A stretch of DNA of 64,000 bases from an uncultured Flavobacteriales bacterium. Lineage in GTDB: Bacteria; Bacteroidota; Bacteroidia; Flavobacteriales_D; Crocinitomicaceae. The stretch spans positions 1,230,435 to 1,294,434 of the forward strand of contig CALSTG010000001.1 in the NCBI GenBank assembly GCA_943789205.1, written 5' to 3'. This document shows positions 53,473 through 61,900 of the stretch, one piece after another. Below the pieces are notes generated by a model that worked only from the letters and a program-made list of their open reading frames with translations, was not told the DNA's origin and did no database searches. Each line of letters opens with the position of its first letter. Within the stretch, counting starts at the first letter, position 1. A program made the translations under genes and the position numbers.

Positions 53473-54077
53473 ATGTAGGTTTATATTTCGGCACTTTCAA
53501 CCCAATCCACGTGGGTCATCTCATTATAGCCAATTACATTTCCGAGTATACGGAACTCGATGAGGTCTGGATTGTAGTTACTCCTCAAAATCCTTTGAAA
53601 CAAAAAAAATCACTTTTAGCGGATTTTCACAGATTGGCAATGGTGAAAGAAGCCATTGATGACAATCGAAAGCTCAAAGCTAGTGATATAGAATTCAAGT
53701 TGAAGAAGCCTAATTATACCGTGAATACGTTAACACATCTTATTGAAAAATACCCGTCAAATAATTTTGCACTCATTATGGGGGAAGACAATTTAAGAGG
53801 ATTCCATAAGTGGTTCAATCACGAACAAATAATAGAAAAGCATAAAATATTTGTATATCCCCGCTTATTAACCATTCAAGAGGAACTAGCATCTGAAGGA
53901 TCAACTGTTCGACATCGTTTTTCAGAGCATCCAAATGTGACTTTCTGTAAAGAAGCTCCTGTAATGAAGGTATCCTCTTCTTTTATCAGAACGGCGATAA
54001 AGGAGAGAAAAGATGTCCGTTATTTACTTTCGGAGCCTGTCTTTAACTATGTCGAGGAAATGAAGTTTTATCAATAA
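53469..54077 (+). CDS. nadD: Nicotinate-nucleotide adenylyltransferase
   Basis: Adenylylates nicotinate mononucleotide, a late step in NAD synthesis. 202 residues with LYFGTFNPIHVGHLIIA (nucleotide-binding HxGH, about 5-21), VVTPQNPLKQKK and the ISSSFIR-type motif VSSSFIRTAI (about 172). Coupled to gmk by ATGA. Ends at a hairpin shared with the convergent T9SS gene. Confidence 0.96.
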   Translation: MNVGLYFGTFNPIHVGHLIIANYISEYTELDEVWIVVTPQNPLKQKKSLLADFHRLAMVKEAIDDNRKLKASDIEFKLKKPNYTVNTLTHLIEKYPSNNFALIMGEDNLRGFHKWFNHEQIIEKHKIFVYPRLLTIQEELASEGSTVRHRFSEHPNVTFCKEAPVMKVSSSFIRTAIKERKDVRYLLSEPVFNYVEEMKFYQ

Positions 54078-54100
54078 AAAAAGGAGGCCGTGGCCTCCTC
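54074..54100. terminator. Terminator between nadD and the T9SS-A gene
   Basis: Stem AGGAGGCC/GGCCTCCT with a 2-nt spacer (54082-54099). On the minus strand it is followed by T7, so it mainly ends the convergent T9SS gene; the plus side lacks a T run. Confidence 0.85.
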
Positions 54101-54123
54101 AATTTACTTTAGGTTCAATAAAC

Positions 54124-54889
54124 TTACTGCTTAATAAATTTGATTGTTTCAATACCATTAGCGTGAGCTACTTTTACAAAGTAAACACCATTTTGAAGTG
54201 CGGTTAAATCAAAGTCTGTAGCATTTACATTAAGTAAGGCTTTTTCAGCAACCACTTTACCTTCAATATTCATGATTGCAATGTTACTTGCTTCATAAGC
54301 TGACAAACCGTTAACAGAAATTGTTTCTGACGCAGGGTTAGGTACAACGGTCAATGGTTGGATAACCTCTTCGATTGTTCCTGCAGAACCTACAATGATT
54401 CTGTAACCGTCAAAGCTTAAAGCTTGAGTTACTGGAGTTGGAGGAAGACCAGGGAATAGGACAACCAAAATAACACCTTCAACAGTAATTGTAACAGGGT
54501 ATTCTCCCGTTTCTGAGGTTGTTCCAAATACATTTGCACATCCATTTTCACCACCGAGATATTGACAGCCAGAAACGTTACATGCATAGTCATAACCTGC
54601 AGGTAATCCGTCAACACTTGTTACTGTGAAGCCTTGGATTTCTGAGCCAATAAAGGCTTCAAGGGCAGGGTCGCCACCTGTAATATCCTCAGTTACTGCA
54701 TCGGGCACTTTAAAGTTAAGATCCGTAGAGTAAGCGACACCTTGTTCAGCTAGAGGAAAGTTGTTGGTTGTGTCTGGCCAAATTCCGTAGGTAGAATCAG
54801 CATAGTTAGCTGCCTGGTGTACAAGATTGTGCATTTAATTGCGCAGAAAATAAAAATACTGCACAAAAATAAAGTAGAATTTTTTTCAT
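54124..54889 (-). pseudogene. Secreted T9SS type A protein split by a +1 frameshift
   Basis: ATG 54889 opens a perfect signal peptide (KKILLYFCAVFLFSAQLNAQ) and QSCTPGS, then hits a stop at 54808-54806. One frame over, the protein continues from NYADSTYGIWPDTTNNFP (about 54805) through ALSFDGYRIIVGSAG to a complete type A T9SS signal (VVPNPASETISVNG ... NGVYFVKVA) at 54124. One extra base near 54806 explains both halves; restored length is about 254 residues. The strong promoter and terminator suggest it is still expressed, so a sequencing error is possible. Confidence 0.78.
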
Positions 54890-54910
54890 ATTTATTGATT
54901 TAGGGTTATT

Positions 54911-54942
54911 CAAAAATAACTTTTTTTAGGCCGCACACCAAA
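54911..54942 (-). promoter_or_regulatory. Promoter of the T9SS-A gene
   Basis: Minus strand TTTG (54942-54939), 20 bp, TATTTTTG (54918-54911), matching the full Bacteroidota consensus; ATG 54889 follows after 21 nt. Confidence 0.7.
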
Positions 54943-54980
54943 CCTTTAGAAAACATTTCGCGCGTTTCACGTGAATAGCG

Positions 54981-54988
54981 TATTTTTG
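54981..54988 (+). promoter_or_regulatory. -7 box (TATTTTTG) of DUF4286-rsmA
   Basis: Exact TAnnTTTG ending 3 nt before ATG 54992, implying a leaderless mRNA. A perfect palindrome TTCACGTGAA (54966-54975) lies just upstream, between the -33 and -7 positions. Confidence 0.55.
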
Positions 54989-54991
54989 AAT

Positions 54992-55315
54992 ATGATTATT
55001 TATAACGTTACAGTGAGTATTGATGCATCTATAGAGCAAGAGTGGCTCTCTTGGATGCGGAGCAAGCACATTCCTGATGTGATGTCTACAAAGGCTTTTC
55101 GCGAATGTAAACTATCACGTTTGATGACAGGAGAGGAGCAAGGAGGTAAAGCATACTCCGTAATGTATACCGCTTTTAGTAGCGAACATTTAGCGCAATA
55201 TCAAAAGATGCATGCCGCAGGACTTCAAGAAGAGCACACTAGAAAATACCAAGGTAAATTTGCGGCCTTCAGAACAGAATTAAAGATCATAGAAGAGTTT
55301 CGTCATGAAGGTTAA
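54992..55315 (+). CDS. DUF4286 family protein
   Basis: 107 residues, ferredoxin-like alpha/beta pattern: MIIYNVTVSIDASIEQEWLSWM, HIPDVMSTKAF, YSVMYTAFSSEHLAQYQ. A family common in Bacteroidota and often beside rsmA, with unknown role. ATG 54992 fits both the family start and the promoter; an upstream GTG (54971) would lie within the promoter. Its stop overlaps rsmA by 11 nt. Confidence 0.85.
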   Translation: MIIYNVTVSIDASIEQEWLSWMRSKHIPDVMSTKAFRECKLSRLMTGEEQGGKAYSVMYTAFSSEHLAQYQKMHAAGLQEEHTRKYQGKFAAFRTELKIIEEFRHEG

Positions 55316-56087
55316 GGCAAAAAAACATTTAGGGCAGCACTTTCTAAAAGATCCTTCAATTTGTCAGCGAATTGCAGGAGATCTAAAAATGGCTAAAAGT
55401 CAAAATGTTTTGGAAGTTGGACCCGGAACAGGTGCCCTTTCAAAATGGTTAATAGCGGATAAACGCATTCAAGAATTATATCTCATGGATGTTGATGAAG
55501 AATCCATAACCTATCTGAAGATGTTGTATCCTGAAAGGTCCTCAAACATACTTTTTGAAGACTTCCTAAGCTATGATCTGAATAAATTTCTGCCCGGGGA
55601 GTCTTTTAACGTGGTCGGGAATTTCCCGTATAATATTTCTTCTCAAATATTATTTCGATGTTTAGAATTTAAGGACCGTATTCCAGAAATTGTAGGCATG
55701 TTTCAGCGTGAAGTCGCCCAAAGAATAGCTAAAGGGCCAGGTAGTAAGCAATATGGTATTTTAAGTGTTTTTATGCAGGCGTATTATGACATTGAATATC
55801 TGTTTACCGTTGATGAAGATGTTTTTGATCCGCCACCGAAGGTAAAGTCAGGCGTCATAAGATGTACTCGTAACCAAAGAACATCATTACCTTGTGATGA
55901 AAAACTTTTTAAAAGGGTGGTGAAAACAGCCTTTAATCAAAGAAGAAAAACACTACGAAATTCATTAAAGCCATTATTAAGTGGACTTGAACTTCCCGAA
56001 AAGTATTCAGGTGAACGACCGGAGCAATGTTCTGTTGAGGACTTTATATTGTTAACGGAAATGATTGGCCGTCAAAATGAAGGTTAG
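55305..56087 (+). CDS. rsmA: 16S rRNA (adenine(1518)-N(6)/adenine(1519)-N(6))-dimethyltransferase
   Basis: Dimethylates two adjacent adenines at the 3' end of 16S rRNA. 260 residues: KKHLGQHFLKDP, SAM-binding VLEVGPGTGALSKWL (about 35-49), catalytic NFPYNISSQI (about 104-113) and the C-terminal helices (FNQRRKTLRNSL). Overlaps DUF4286 upstream; its 3' end overlaps the convergent MORN-repeat gene by 4 nt. Confidence 0.96.
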   Translation: MKVKAKKHLGQHFLKDPSICQRIAGDLKMAKSQNVLEVGPGTGALSKWLIADKRIQELYLMDVDEESITYLKMLYPERSSNILFEDFLSYDLNKFLPGESFNVVGNFPYNISSQILFRCLEFKDRIPEIVGMFQREVAQRIAKGPGSKQYGILSVFMQAYYDIEYLFTVDEDVFDPPPKVKSGVIRCTRNQRTSLPCDEKLFKRVVKTAFNQRRKTLRNSLKPLLSGLELPEKYSGERPEQCSVEDFILLTEMIGRQNEG

Positions 56088-57766
56088 TTTCGAAGCTCTC
56101 TCCCTTTTAAGAATTTTTTACGAATATGAACGTTTCCATTGTTATCAAAAATAATGAATGAGCCATCTTTTAGGTCATTCTTATATTCAATTTGATATTT
56201 AATCTTGCCACGTCTCGTAAATTGCTGAAATAAACCATGTAGCTTCCCTTCTTTATATTGAGCAACAATCGTTGGGATTACCCCTCCTGGATAGTAGTCT
56301 ATAAAAGTGCCATTTTTCTTTCCTTTTTTATAGTTCCCCTCAGCTTTTATGGCGAAATCAGTTTCAGAATAAGCCTTAAAAGGACCGTGTAAAACTGAGA
56401 TTTCTTCATTTCGACCAATTACAATAATTTCATTTTCGTTTTTCGCACTTTTCATGAGTTTATAATGTTCTTCAAGAAGTATGTGGTTTTTATCATCATA
56501 GGTAATCCATTCCCCGACTTTGAGGCCTTTTTTGTAGTTACCAGATAATAATAGTCTTTCATTGGGGCTGTATGAAGCCCATTTACCATTTAAGACGCCA
56601 GCCTTAAACGATGCTTTATTTTTTATTTTTCCATTTTCCCAGAAATTTGTCCAGACCCCTTCTTCTTTCCCTAATTTATAAAGCCCCGACATCAAAAGGT
56701 TACCAGATTCATAATTCGTTTTCCAAGGACCATCTTTTAGGTCATCGAAATACATACCTTCTTTAAAGAGCTTCCCATCATCAAAATAATAGGTCCACTT
56801 TCCGTGTTTTTTACCTTTTTTATAAATGGCCTCATAAGAAAGCTTTCCAGATGAAAAATAATAGCTCCAAGCACCATCTTGAAGCCCATTATAAAAGCCT
56901 CCCGACATCTCTAATTGTCCAATTGTGTTGAACCAGCTCCACTTACCGTGCTTTTCTCCTAGCTTGTAATGACCTGTTGTGTTGATGGTTGAGTCATTGT
57001 TCATTACTAAATAAGTACCGTGTAGTTCATCATTCTCGTAATGCACACATTTTTCTATTCTGCCATTTGGGAAATAAAAAGTCCATTTACCATCTTTTTT
57101 ACCTTCATTGAACCTACCATTAATCGATATAATACCGTTAGCCAACCTTTCCTCAAAAGGACCAGTCATTAAACCATTTGTGTACGTATAATTTTCTTTT
57201 AATCCCCCGCTAACATAATAAGTCTTAATTGTTCCATTACCGTTAGTGATTAGTTGCGTATGTGAACTATCATTTAAGAAATGATCTATTAAATAGATGG
57301 TATCATTAGAGATGCTTTTTTTTGATTTTAGTTTTCCGTTATTATAAAAGTAACGCCATAGCCCTTTTGGGCTTCCCATTTCATATGAACCCTCTGTAAT
57401 CAACGTGTCTTCCTCAGTCCATTCCCTGTATATACTATCTGCAACATTATAAACAAAATAGCTTTCAGTTGCTTTGGCTTTATTGGCATGAAAGGAAATT
57501 TGTTGCCCATGAATTCGATCCCTAAAGAAATGTTGTTCCTCAGTTATGTGACCCTTTGCGTCGTAAAACCACCATTTACCATGTTTTTCTTTGGTGTCAC
57601 CAATAATTGGATCTGTATAATAAGCCCCTCGTGAACGGATGTGTTTTTTTTCTGAATCCCAGTATAAGCGTTCTCTTTCGGTTAGATTTTCCTTTAGAAC
57701 TTTTTGAGAATCAACAAAGTGTGGTGTAATAAAAAGAAAGCAGCAAATGATTGTTTTTTTTAGCAT
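56084..57766 (-). CDS. Exported MORN-repeat (YwqK-type) protein
   Basis: 560 residues: signal peptide (TIICCFLFITPHFVDSQ) then some twenty MORN-like units of about 20-23 residues, each like GKWTYYFDDGKLFKEGMYFDD or LKDGPWKTNYESGN. Such repeats form a long open beta sheet. The YwqK antitoxin label given to this fold is not a statement about role here. It lies 11 nt after the LysE gene, so they are co-transcribed. Function unknown. Confidence 0.87.
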   Translation of the reverse strand: MLKKTIICCFLFITPHFVDSQKVLKENLTERERLYWDSEKKHIRSRGAYYTDPIIGDTKEKHGKWWFYDAKGHITEEQHFFRDRIHGQQISFHANKAKATESYFVYNVADSIYREWTEEDTLITEGSYEMGSPKGLWRYFYNNGKLKSKKSISNDTIYLIDHFLNDSSHTQLITNGNGTIKTYYVSGGLKENYTYTNGLMTGPFEERLANGIISINGRFNEGKKDGKWTFYFPNGRIEKCVHYENDELHGTYLVMNNDSTINTTGHYKLGEKHGKWSWFNTIGQLEMSGGFYNGLQDGAWSYYFSSGKLSYEAIYKKGKKHGKWTYYFDDGKLFKEGMYFDDLKDGPWKTNYESGNLLMSGLYKLGKEEGVWTNFWENGKIKNKASFKAGVLNGKWASYSPNERLLLSGNYKKGLKVGEWITYDDKNHILLEEHYKLMKSAKNENEIIVIGRNEEISVLHGPFKAYSETDFAIKAEGNYKKGKKNGTFIDYYPGGVIPTIVAQYKEGKLHGLFQQFTRRGKIKYQIEYKNDLKDGSFIIFDNNGNVHIRKKFLKGRELRN

Positions 57767-57777
57767 GACTTTTAAGC

Positions 57778-58428
57778 TTATATCGGATAAATTCTGAAGT
57801 AATTCTGAAATAGAAGCACAACTCCAAATAAGAAAAACACAAGACCAATTAATCTATTTAAACCAATTAATACCCTGTCGGTTACAAGAGGCTTGAGCTG
57901 TTTAGCGCCTAAAATTTTTAGTAAATCAAATCCTAAAAAAGTAAGAAGTACAATAATTAGAAAAAGAAATAACATAAAATCACTTGCGTCATCCGAAATA
58001 GATTGATTGGCGAGGGTTAGTACACTAAACCAATAAAAGAGAATCAATGGATTGGCAAAATTAAGAAGGAATCCTTTTAAAAAGGTTCTTACAAAGTCTA
58101 GTTTTTGGTATTCTATATTTTCTAATGAAGACTCGGTTCTTATTTTGAGCTTTTTGAAAAAATTGACAATCCCGTAAATAATAAAGATTCCACCACCAAT
58201 AAAACCAAATACGGCTTTATTTGTGCCTGTTGACATTTTATCAACCTCAGCATAGAATAGATAGGCTAATAAAATATATAATGCATCACTCGCAAGAACG
58301 CCAAGGTCAAAAATAAGTGCTTCGCGAAAACCTCTTCTAATACTTGTCTCGAGAAGAATGAAAAACACAGGGCCTATCATAACGCTCAATAAAAACCCAA
58401 CACTGCATGCCTTCAAAAGGAACTCCAT
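57778..58428 (-). CDS. LysE-family translocator
   Basis: 216 residues with six helices and the LysE/RhtB start GFLLSVMIGPVFFILLETSIRRGFREALIFD in form, followed by FLLNFANPLILFYW. Members export amino acids or related metabolites across the inner membrane; substrate unknown. ATG 58428 is 4 nt from a perfect -7 box. First gene of a unit with the MORN-repeat gene. Confidence 0.9.
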   Translation of the reverse strand: MEFLLKACSVGFLLSVMIGPVFFILLETSIRRGFREALIFDLGVLASDALYILLAYLFYAEVDKMSTGTNKAVFGFIGGGIFIIYGIVNFFKKLKIRTESSLENIEYQKLDFVRTFLKGFLLNFANPLILFYWFSVLTLANQSISDDASDFMLFLFLIIVLLTFLGFDLLKILGAKQLKPLVTDRVLIGLNRLIGLVFFLFGVVLLFQNYFRIYPI

Positions 58429-58432
58429 GAGA

Positions 58433-58440
58433 CAAATTTA
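58433..58440 (-). promoter_or_regulatory. -7 box (TAAATTTG) of the LysE gene
   Basis: Exact TAnnTTTG on the minus strand ending 4 nt before ATG 58428; near-leaderless. Confidence 0.5.
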
Positions 58441-58511
58441 AAATTTCTTTCTCGCATTACTAGAGCTGTTCATAATAATGCATTGAAAAGACAAGAATAA
58501 TGTTTGGCCCG

Positions 58512-58546
58512 TTTGTGTTTTTATTCAAGTAAACTCATTAAATTTG
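58512..58546 (+). promoter_or_regulatory. Promoter of the 119-aa gene
   Basis: TTTG (58512-58515), 23 bp, TAAATTTG (58539-58546). It excludes the in-frame TTG at 58544 as start and favours ATG 58568. Confidence 0.6.
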
Positions 58547-58567
58547 TCAAAAATTGAAATAATTGAT

Positions 58568-58927
58568 ATGAAAACTCAGGAAGCAAATGACAAGCTTGAT
58601 GCAATTCTCGCCAAAGTTGAAAAGAAAGGAGTTGAAGCTCCGAAGCTTATTGAAACTTTAAAAGACTTGCGAAATATTGCTTTGCAGGAACAAGACCCCT
58701 TAGTTGTGAAGACTTTGAGATTGACCTATGAGTTCATTGAAGAGAATAAAAGTTTTAGTGTTCAGGCACAATATGAGGAAGATGATGAAGGAAATGAATA
58801 CCCTTTAGAAATAGAAGACACAGAGAATTTGGTGTACCTCTTAACATTACTCAAAGATGCAGACCACAAAATCAACCGAGAAGAAATAAAAGATTATCGC
58901 ACGGTCCTCAAAGAGGAGTTGTATTAA
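58568..58927 (+). CDS. Hypothetical acidic helical protein
   Basis: 119 residues, acidic, mostly helical: LDAILAKVEKKGVEAPKLIETLKDL, PLVVKTLRLTYEFIEEN, a loop YEEDDEGNEYPLEIEDTEN, then LVYLLTLLKDADHKI. Cytoplasmic by composition. No family recognised. Own promoter and own terminator (59030-59076) make it an independent unit, which favours a real, regulated gene. Confidence 0.78.
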   Translation: MKTQEANDKLDAILAKVEKKGVEAPKLIETLKDLRNIALQEQDPLVVKTLRLTYEFIEENKSFSVQAQYEEDDEGNEYPLEIEDTENLVYLLTLLKDADHKINREEIKDYRTVLKEELY

Positions 58928-59029
58928 TTCTTTTTATTTCAAAGCAACCCTGCCAATAACTTTTTCGTCTTTATAGCATAGTACGAACAATTTCTTTGTT
59001 CATATTTGGTTTTATTTAACTTGCAGATT

Positions 59030-59076
59030 ACCTGAAAAGATTTCGAACAAATTTTGATTTCTTTTCAGGTTTTTTT
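59030..59076 (+). terminator. Terminator of the 119-aa gene
   Basis: Perfect 11-bp stem ACCTGAAAAGA/TCTTTTCAGGT with a 19-nt loop and T6 at 59071-59076. The T run overlaps the stop codon of the convergent nuclease gene. Confidence 0.85.
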
Positions 59077-61900
59077 ATTCACAGTAGTTACAATATTTTG
59101 AATCATCGTTATGCTCAAAGGCTCGTTGCTCATCAAAAATCTCTTCAAGTAGCTTTTCAAGAAAGACCTTGAATAAGTCACATATTTCTTCTAGACGTTT
59201 AGTTTTGGAATTCAATACATAAGACATGTTTTGTACATCGGTAAGCGAAAAAATACTCGTTTCAGCAGGATAAAAACCTTGATTTTCTTTTAAAAACAAT
59301 GCATATAGAGTGAGCTGAACCGCATGCTTACATTTTTGGAAGCTTAGAAGCTCAGTGTCTTTATCAACGAACTTCACATCTTCGTCTTTTACTTTTCCTG
59401 ATTTGTAGTCAATCACTCGATAATGGTCTCCTATTTTATCAATTCTATCTATATATCCTGTAAATGATATTTCTCTTTTCTTTCCATGAACCATAAGCTC
59501 AAGCTCCATTATTTGTTTGGCCTCTACCTGAACTATAAATAGGTCCTCATTTAAACTATTTATAAAATCCAGTTCTTTTCGAAGCGTATTTTCTACGGTG
59601 TCTTGGGCAATAGTATAGCTTACAAGATTTTTACCTTTTAAAAATAGCTGGTCATCTTGATCGAAATAATTATGGAATTGTTCATACAATACCTGCTTAT
59701 AAACTTTAAGCATTCCCTGTATGTCTTTTTCTTTTAATGCTTCGGGTTTGGGATCAATTTCTTTTCCATTAGCATCAAATAGTGCAAAAGGTTGATACAA
59801 AACTTCAAGTGCTTTATGCACAAGGGATCCGAATTGTTGGCTCTCAATTCCCTCTTCTACATTTTGTTCCTCCCCAAGCTCAGCGATGTAGCGGTAATAA
59901 AAATCTAAAGGACACCTGAGGTAGGTATTAATTGCAGAGGCCGAAATAGATTTTTCAAAGTAATTATGAATACGACTCATAATGAGTGGCGTACGTTCTA
60001 TAATTTGAGAGTTGTTATCGGCAACACTCATAATAGGGACATTATACTGAAGCGTTTGAATTTTAATATTCGGATTAATTCGCTCTAACTCTAATTCTAG
60101 CTGGAGTAGATAGCGACTTTTTTCTTGTGAACCGATTTGTTCGCTAGTTGATGAAAAGGTTGCAATTAAATTTTCACAATGTCCAAGCAGACGATAAAAG
60201 TGATGTGCAAATAAACCTTGCTTTTCCCTTGTTGTAGGTAAGCCTAGCCCATGTCTCAGGTCCATAGGGATAAAGGATTGAATAGGATTTGTTGCAGGTA
60301 ATTTACCTTCGTTCATTCCCAAGGCAATAATTGTTTTAAAATCGAGCATTCTTGTTTCTAAAAGTCCCATGACCTGCAGTCCTTCTTCTTGATCACCAGA
60401 AAAGGCAATTGACCTACCTATCCAATGTTGATCAAAAAATAATTTGAAGCTTTTTTGACTCATTTCAGGGATTCCCTCATCAATGATATTTTCAAGTTCA
60501 ACCAATGCATCATCAAAAACATGAAGAATGGTTTTTTCAAAATTCACTCCATCACTCATTCTGTCAAGAAAGAATGCATTCAAGGTTCTGATCTGGCGCA
60601 AAGCCTTACCCCAGTCTGAAGACCAATTTTCAAACACTAAACCACAAAGAAGACTTAAGTCTTTACTCTTTTGAAGGACTTTGGGATTTTGGAAAATACG
60701 ATTAAAACGTATTGCATTTCGTTCAACATCACCTAGGTCTTGGAGCTCTGAAATGTTCAATGCACTAATTGTGAAAGCATGATTAATGAAACGCTGTAGG
60801 TCGTAAAAATAAATTGAGTCAGATTGGAATTTCACTTTGTTGTCCTGTATTTGGAAAAGGATATCAATCCAAGATTTGACGGCTGTTTGTGTTAGCGGAA
60901 GCCCAAGCGTTAAATTAGTCTTGTGAACATTTTTCGGGATATGATGAATCATAGAGCCAATTAAGGCTTCATCACAAAGTAAAACGAGGGTGTCATTTAT
61001 TTCATCCTCTTTAAGTTTACTGAGCTCATCAGCTGCAATTTTCACTTGTCCAATATGTTGTGCACACTCAATGATTTTCACATTCATATGCTTGTTTAAA
61101 AGCTGCTCAGAAGGCTTAGGGTTATAGGCAACACCCATAAAATCATGATTCTTCCTAAGAAAACTCCCTGCTTCATGCAAAGTATCTTTGATATAGAAGG
61201 TATCCGTTTCACTCAAAAACGATCCTTTTTTTACAGCAACTATTTTTTTTATAGATACGAGTTCGGCCTTCGATAAAGCATTGAAGCCTGCAAAAATGAA
61301 ATAGTTTTGTGCTGTCGGTGAAAGATATTCTTGACGGTCTTCTGCAAATTTTTTGTAGGCACGACCTGAGGTAATTTGCCCCCTCTTTTCTAAAGCTTTA
61401 TTAAAAGCGACATACATTTCTGGTAAGACCTTCCAAAAGCTCAAGAATTTTTTTTGTGATTCAGAATATGAAGCTTCATCTATTTGCCAGCTTTCTAGTT
61501 CCTTAATTGAAGCTAAGTTTTTAAATACAAGGGTAGGATCTAATAAATAACGGTCAATTTCATTGAAATCTTTTAAAGCAATTTTACCCCAGCTAAGGAA
61601 TTCTTCAAAACTCTCATTTGGGATGTCTTGAAATTTTTTGCAGACCTCATGAAGACATAAAAGTTGTCTTGTTTCATCCGCAACCATAACGCCATCAGGC
61701 TTCATCCATTTATCAATAGTTTGAATGTTAGGGGCCAAAATCGGAGTAGATAAGGTCTTTGCGATTTGAATGCGAAGCTGATTCGCGGCGCGATCCGATG
61801 GAACAATTAGTGAAAGGTGCTCCATGTCAAGCCCTAATTCTGCAATGTGTTTGACTATTTTTTTAATGAACGAAATAGATTCTAAACTGTCTTTTGACAT
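59075..61900 (-). CDS. PD-(D/E)XK nuclease family protein, AddB-like
   Basis: 941 residues. The N-terminal two thirds resemble an inactive helicase of the AddB type (SLIVPSDRAANQLRIQI, GLLETRMLDFKTIIALGMNEGKLP). The C-terminal third is a RecB-type nuclease: YLRCPLDFYYRY, QFGSLVHKALEVLY, FTGYIDRIDKIGDHYRVIDYKSGKV in form, QLTLYALFLKE. It likely joins a UvrD-like helicase in double-strand-break repair, but no helicase is adjacent. It ends YCNYCE, so the usual fourth cluster cysteine after CxxC is missing. ATG overlaps the hutI stop (TAATG). Confidence 0.88.
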   Translation of the reverse strand: MSKDSLESISFIKKIVKHIAELGLDMEHLSLIVPSDRAANQLRIQIAKTLSTPILAPNIQTIDKWMKPDGVMVADETRQLLCLHEVCKKFQDIPNESFEEFLSWGKIALKDFNEIDRYLLDPTLVFKNLASIKELESWQIDEASYSESQKKFLSFWKVLPEMYVAFNKALEKRGQITSGRAYKKFAEDRQEYLSPTAQNYFIFAGFNALSKAELVSIKKIVAVKKGSFLSETDTFYIKDTLHEAGSFLRKNHDFMGVAYNPKPSEQLLNKHMNVKIIECAQHIGQVKIAADELSKLKEDEINDTLVLLCDEALIGSMIHHIPKNVHKTNLTLGLPLTQTAVKSWIDILFQIQDNKVKFQSDSIYFYDLQRFINHAFTISALNISELQDLGDVERNAIRFNRIFQNPKVLQKSKDLSLLCGLVFENWSSDWGKALRQIRTLNAFFLDRMSDGVNFEKTILHVFDDALVELENIIDEGIPEMSQKSFKLFFDQHWIGRSIAFSGDQEEGLQVMGLLETRMLDFKTIIALGMNEGKLPATNPIQSFIPMDLRHGLGLPTTREKQGLFAHHFYRLLGHCENLIATFSSTSEQIGSQEKSRYLLQLELELERINPNIKIQTLQYNVPIMSVADNNSQIIERTPLIMSRIHNYFEKSISASAINTYLRCPLDFYYRYIAELGEEQNVEEGIESQQFGSLVHKALEVLYQPFALFDANGKEIDPKPEALKEKDIQGMLKVYKQVLYEQFHNYFDQDDQLFLKGKNLVSYTIAQDTVENTLRKELDFINSLNEDLFIVQVEAKQIMELELMVHGKKREISFTGYIDRIDKIGDHYRVIDYKSGKVKDEDVKFVDKDTELLSFQKCKHAVQLTLYALFLKENQGFYPAETSIFSLTDVQNMSYVLNSKTKRLEEICDLFKVFLEKLLEEIFDEQRAFEHNDDSKYCNYCE

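Noticed and set aside
54966-54975. Perfect palindrome TTCACGTGAA upstream of DUF4286-rsmA as a separate regulatory system
   Set aside because: A single 10-bp palindrome with no partner copy at another promoter; a similar GTGAAA string at 47907 is part of a different structure. Mentioned with the promoter only.
56084-57766. YwqK-type antitoxin of a toxin-antitoxin system
   Set aside because: The name is inherited from a repeat family; this protein is exported, 560 residues long and has no toxin gene beside it.
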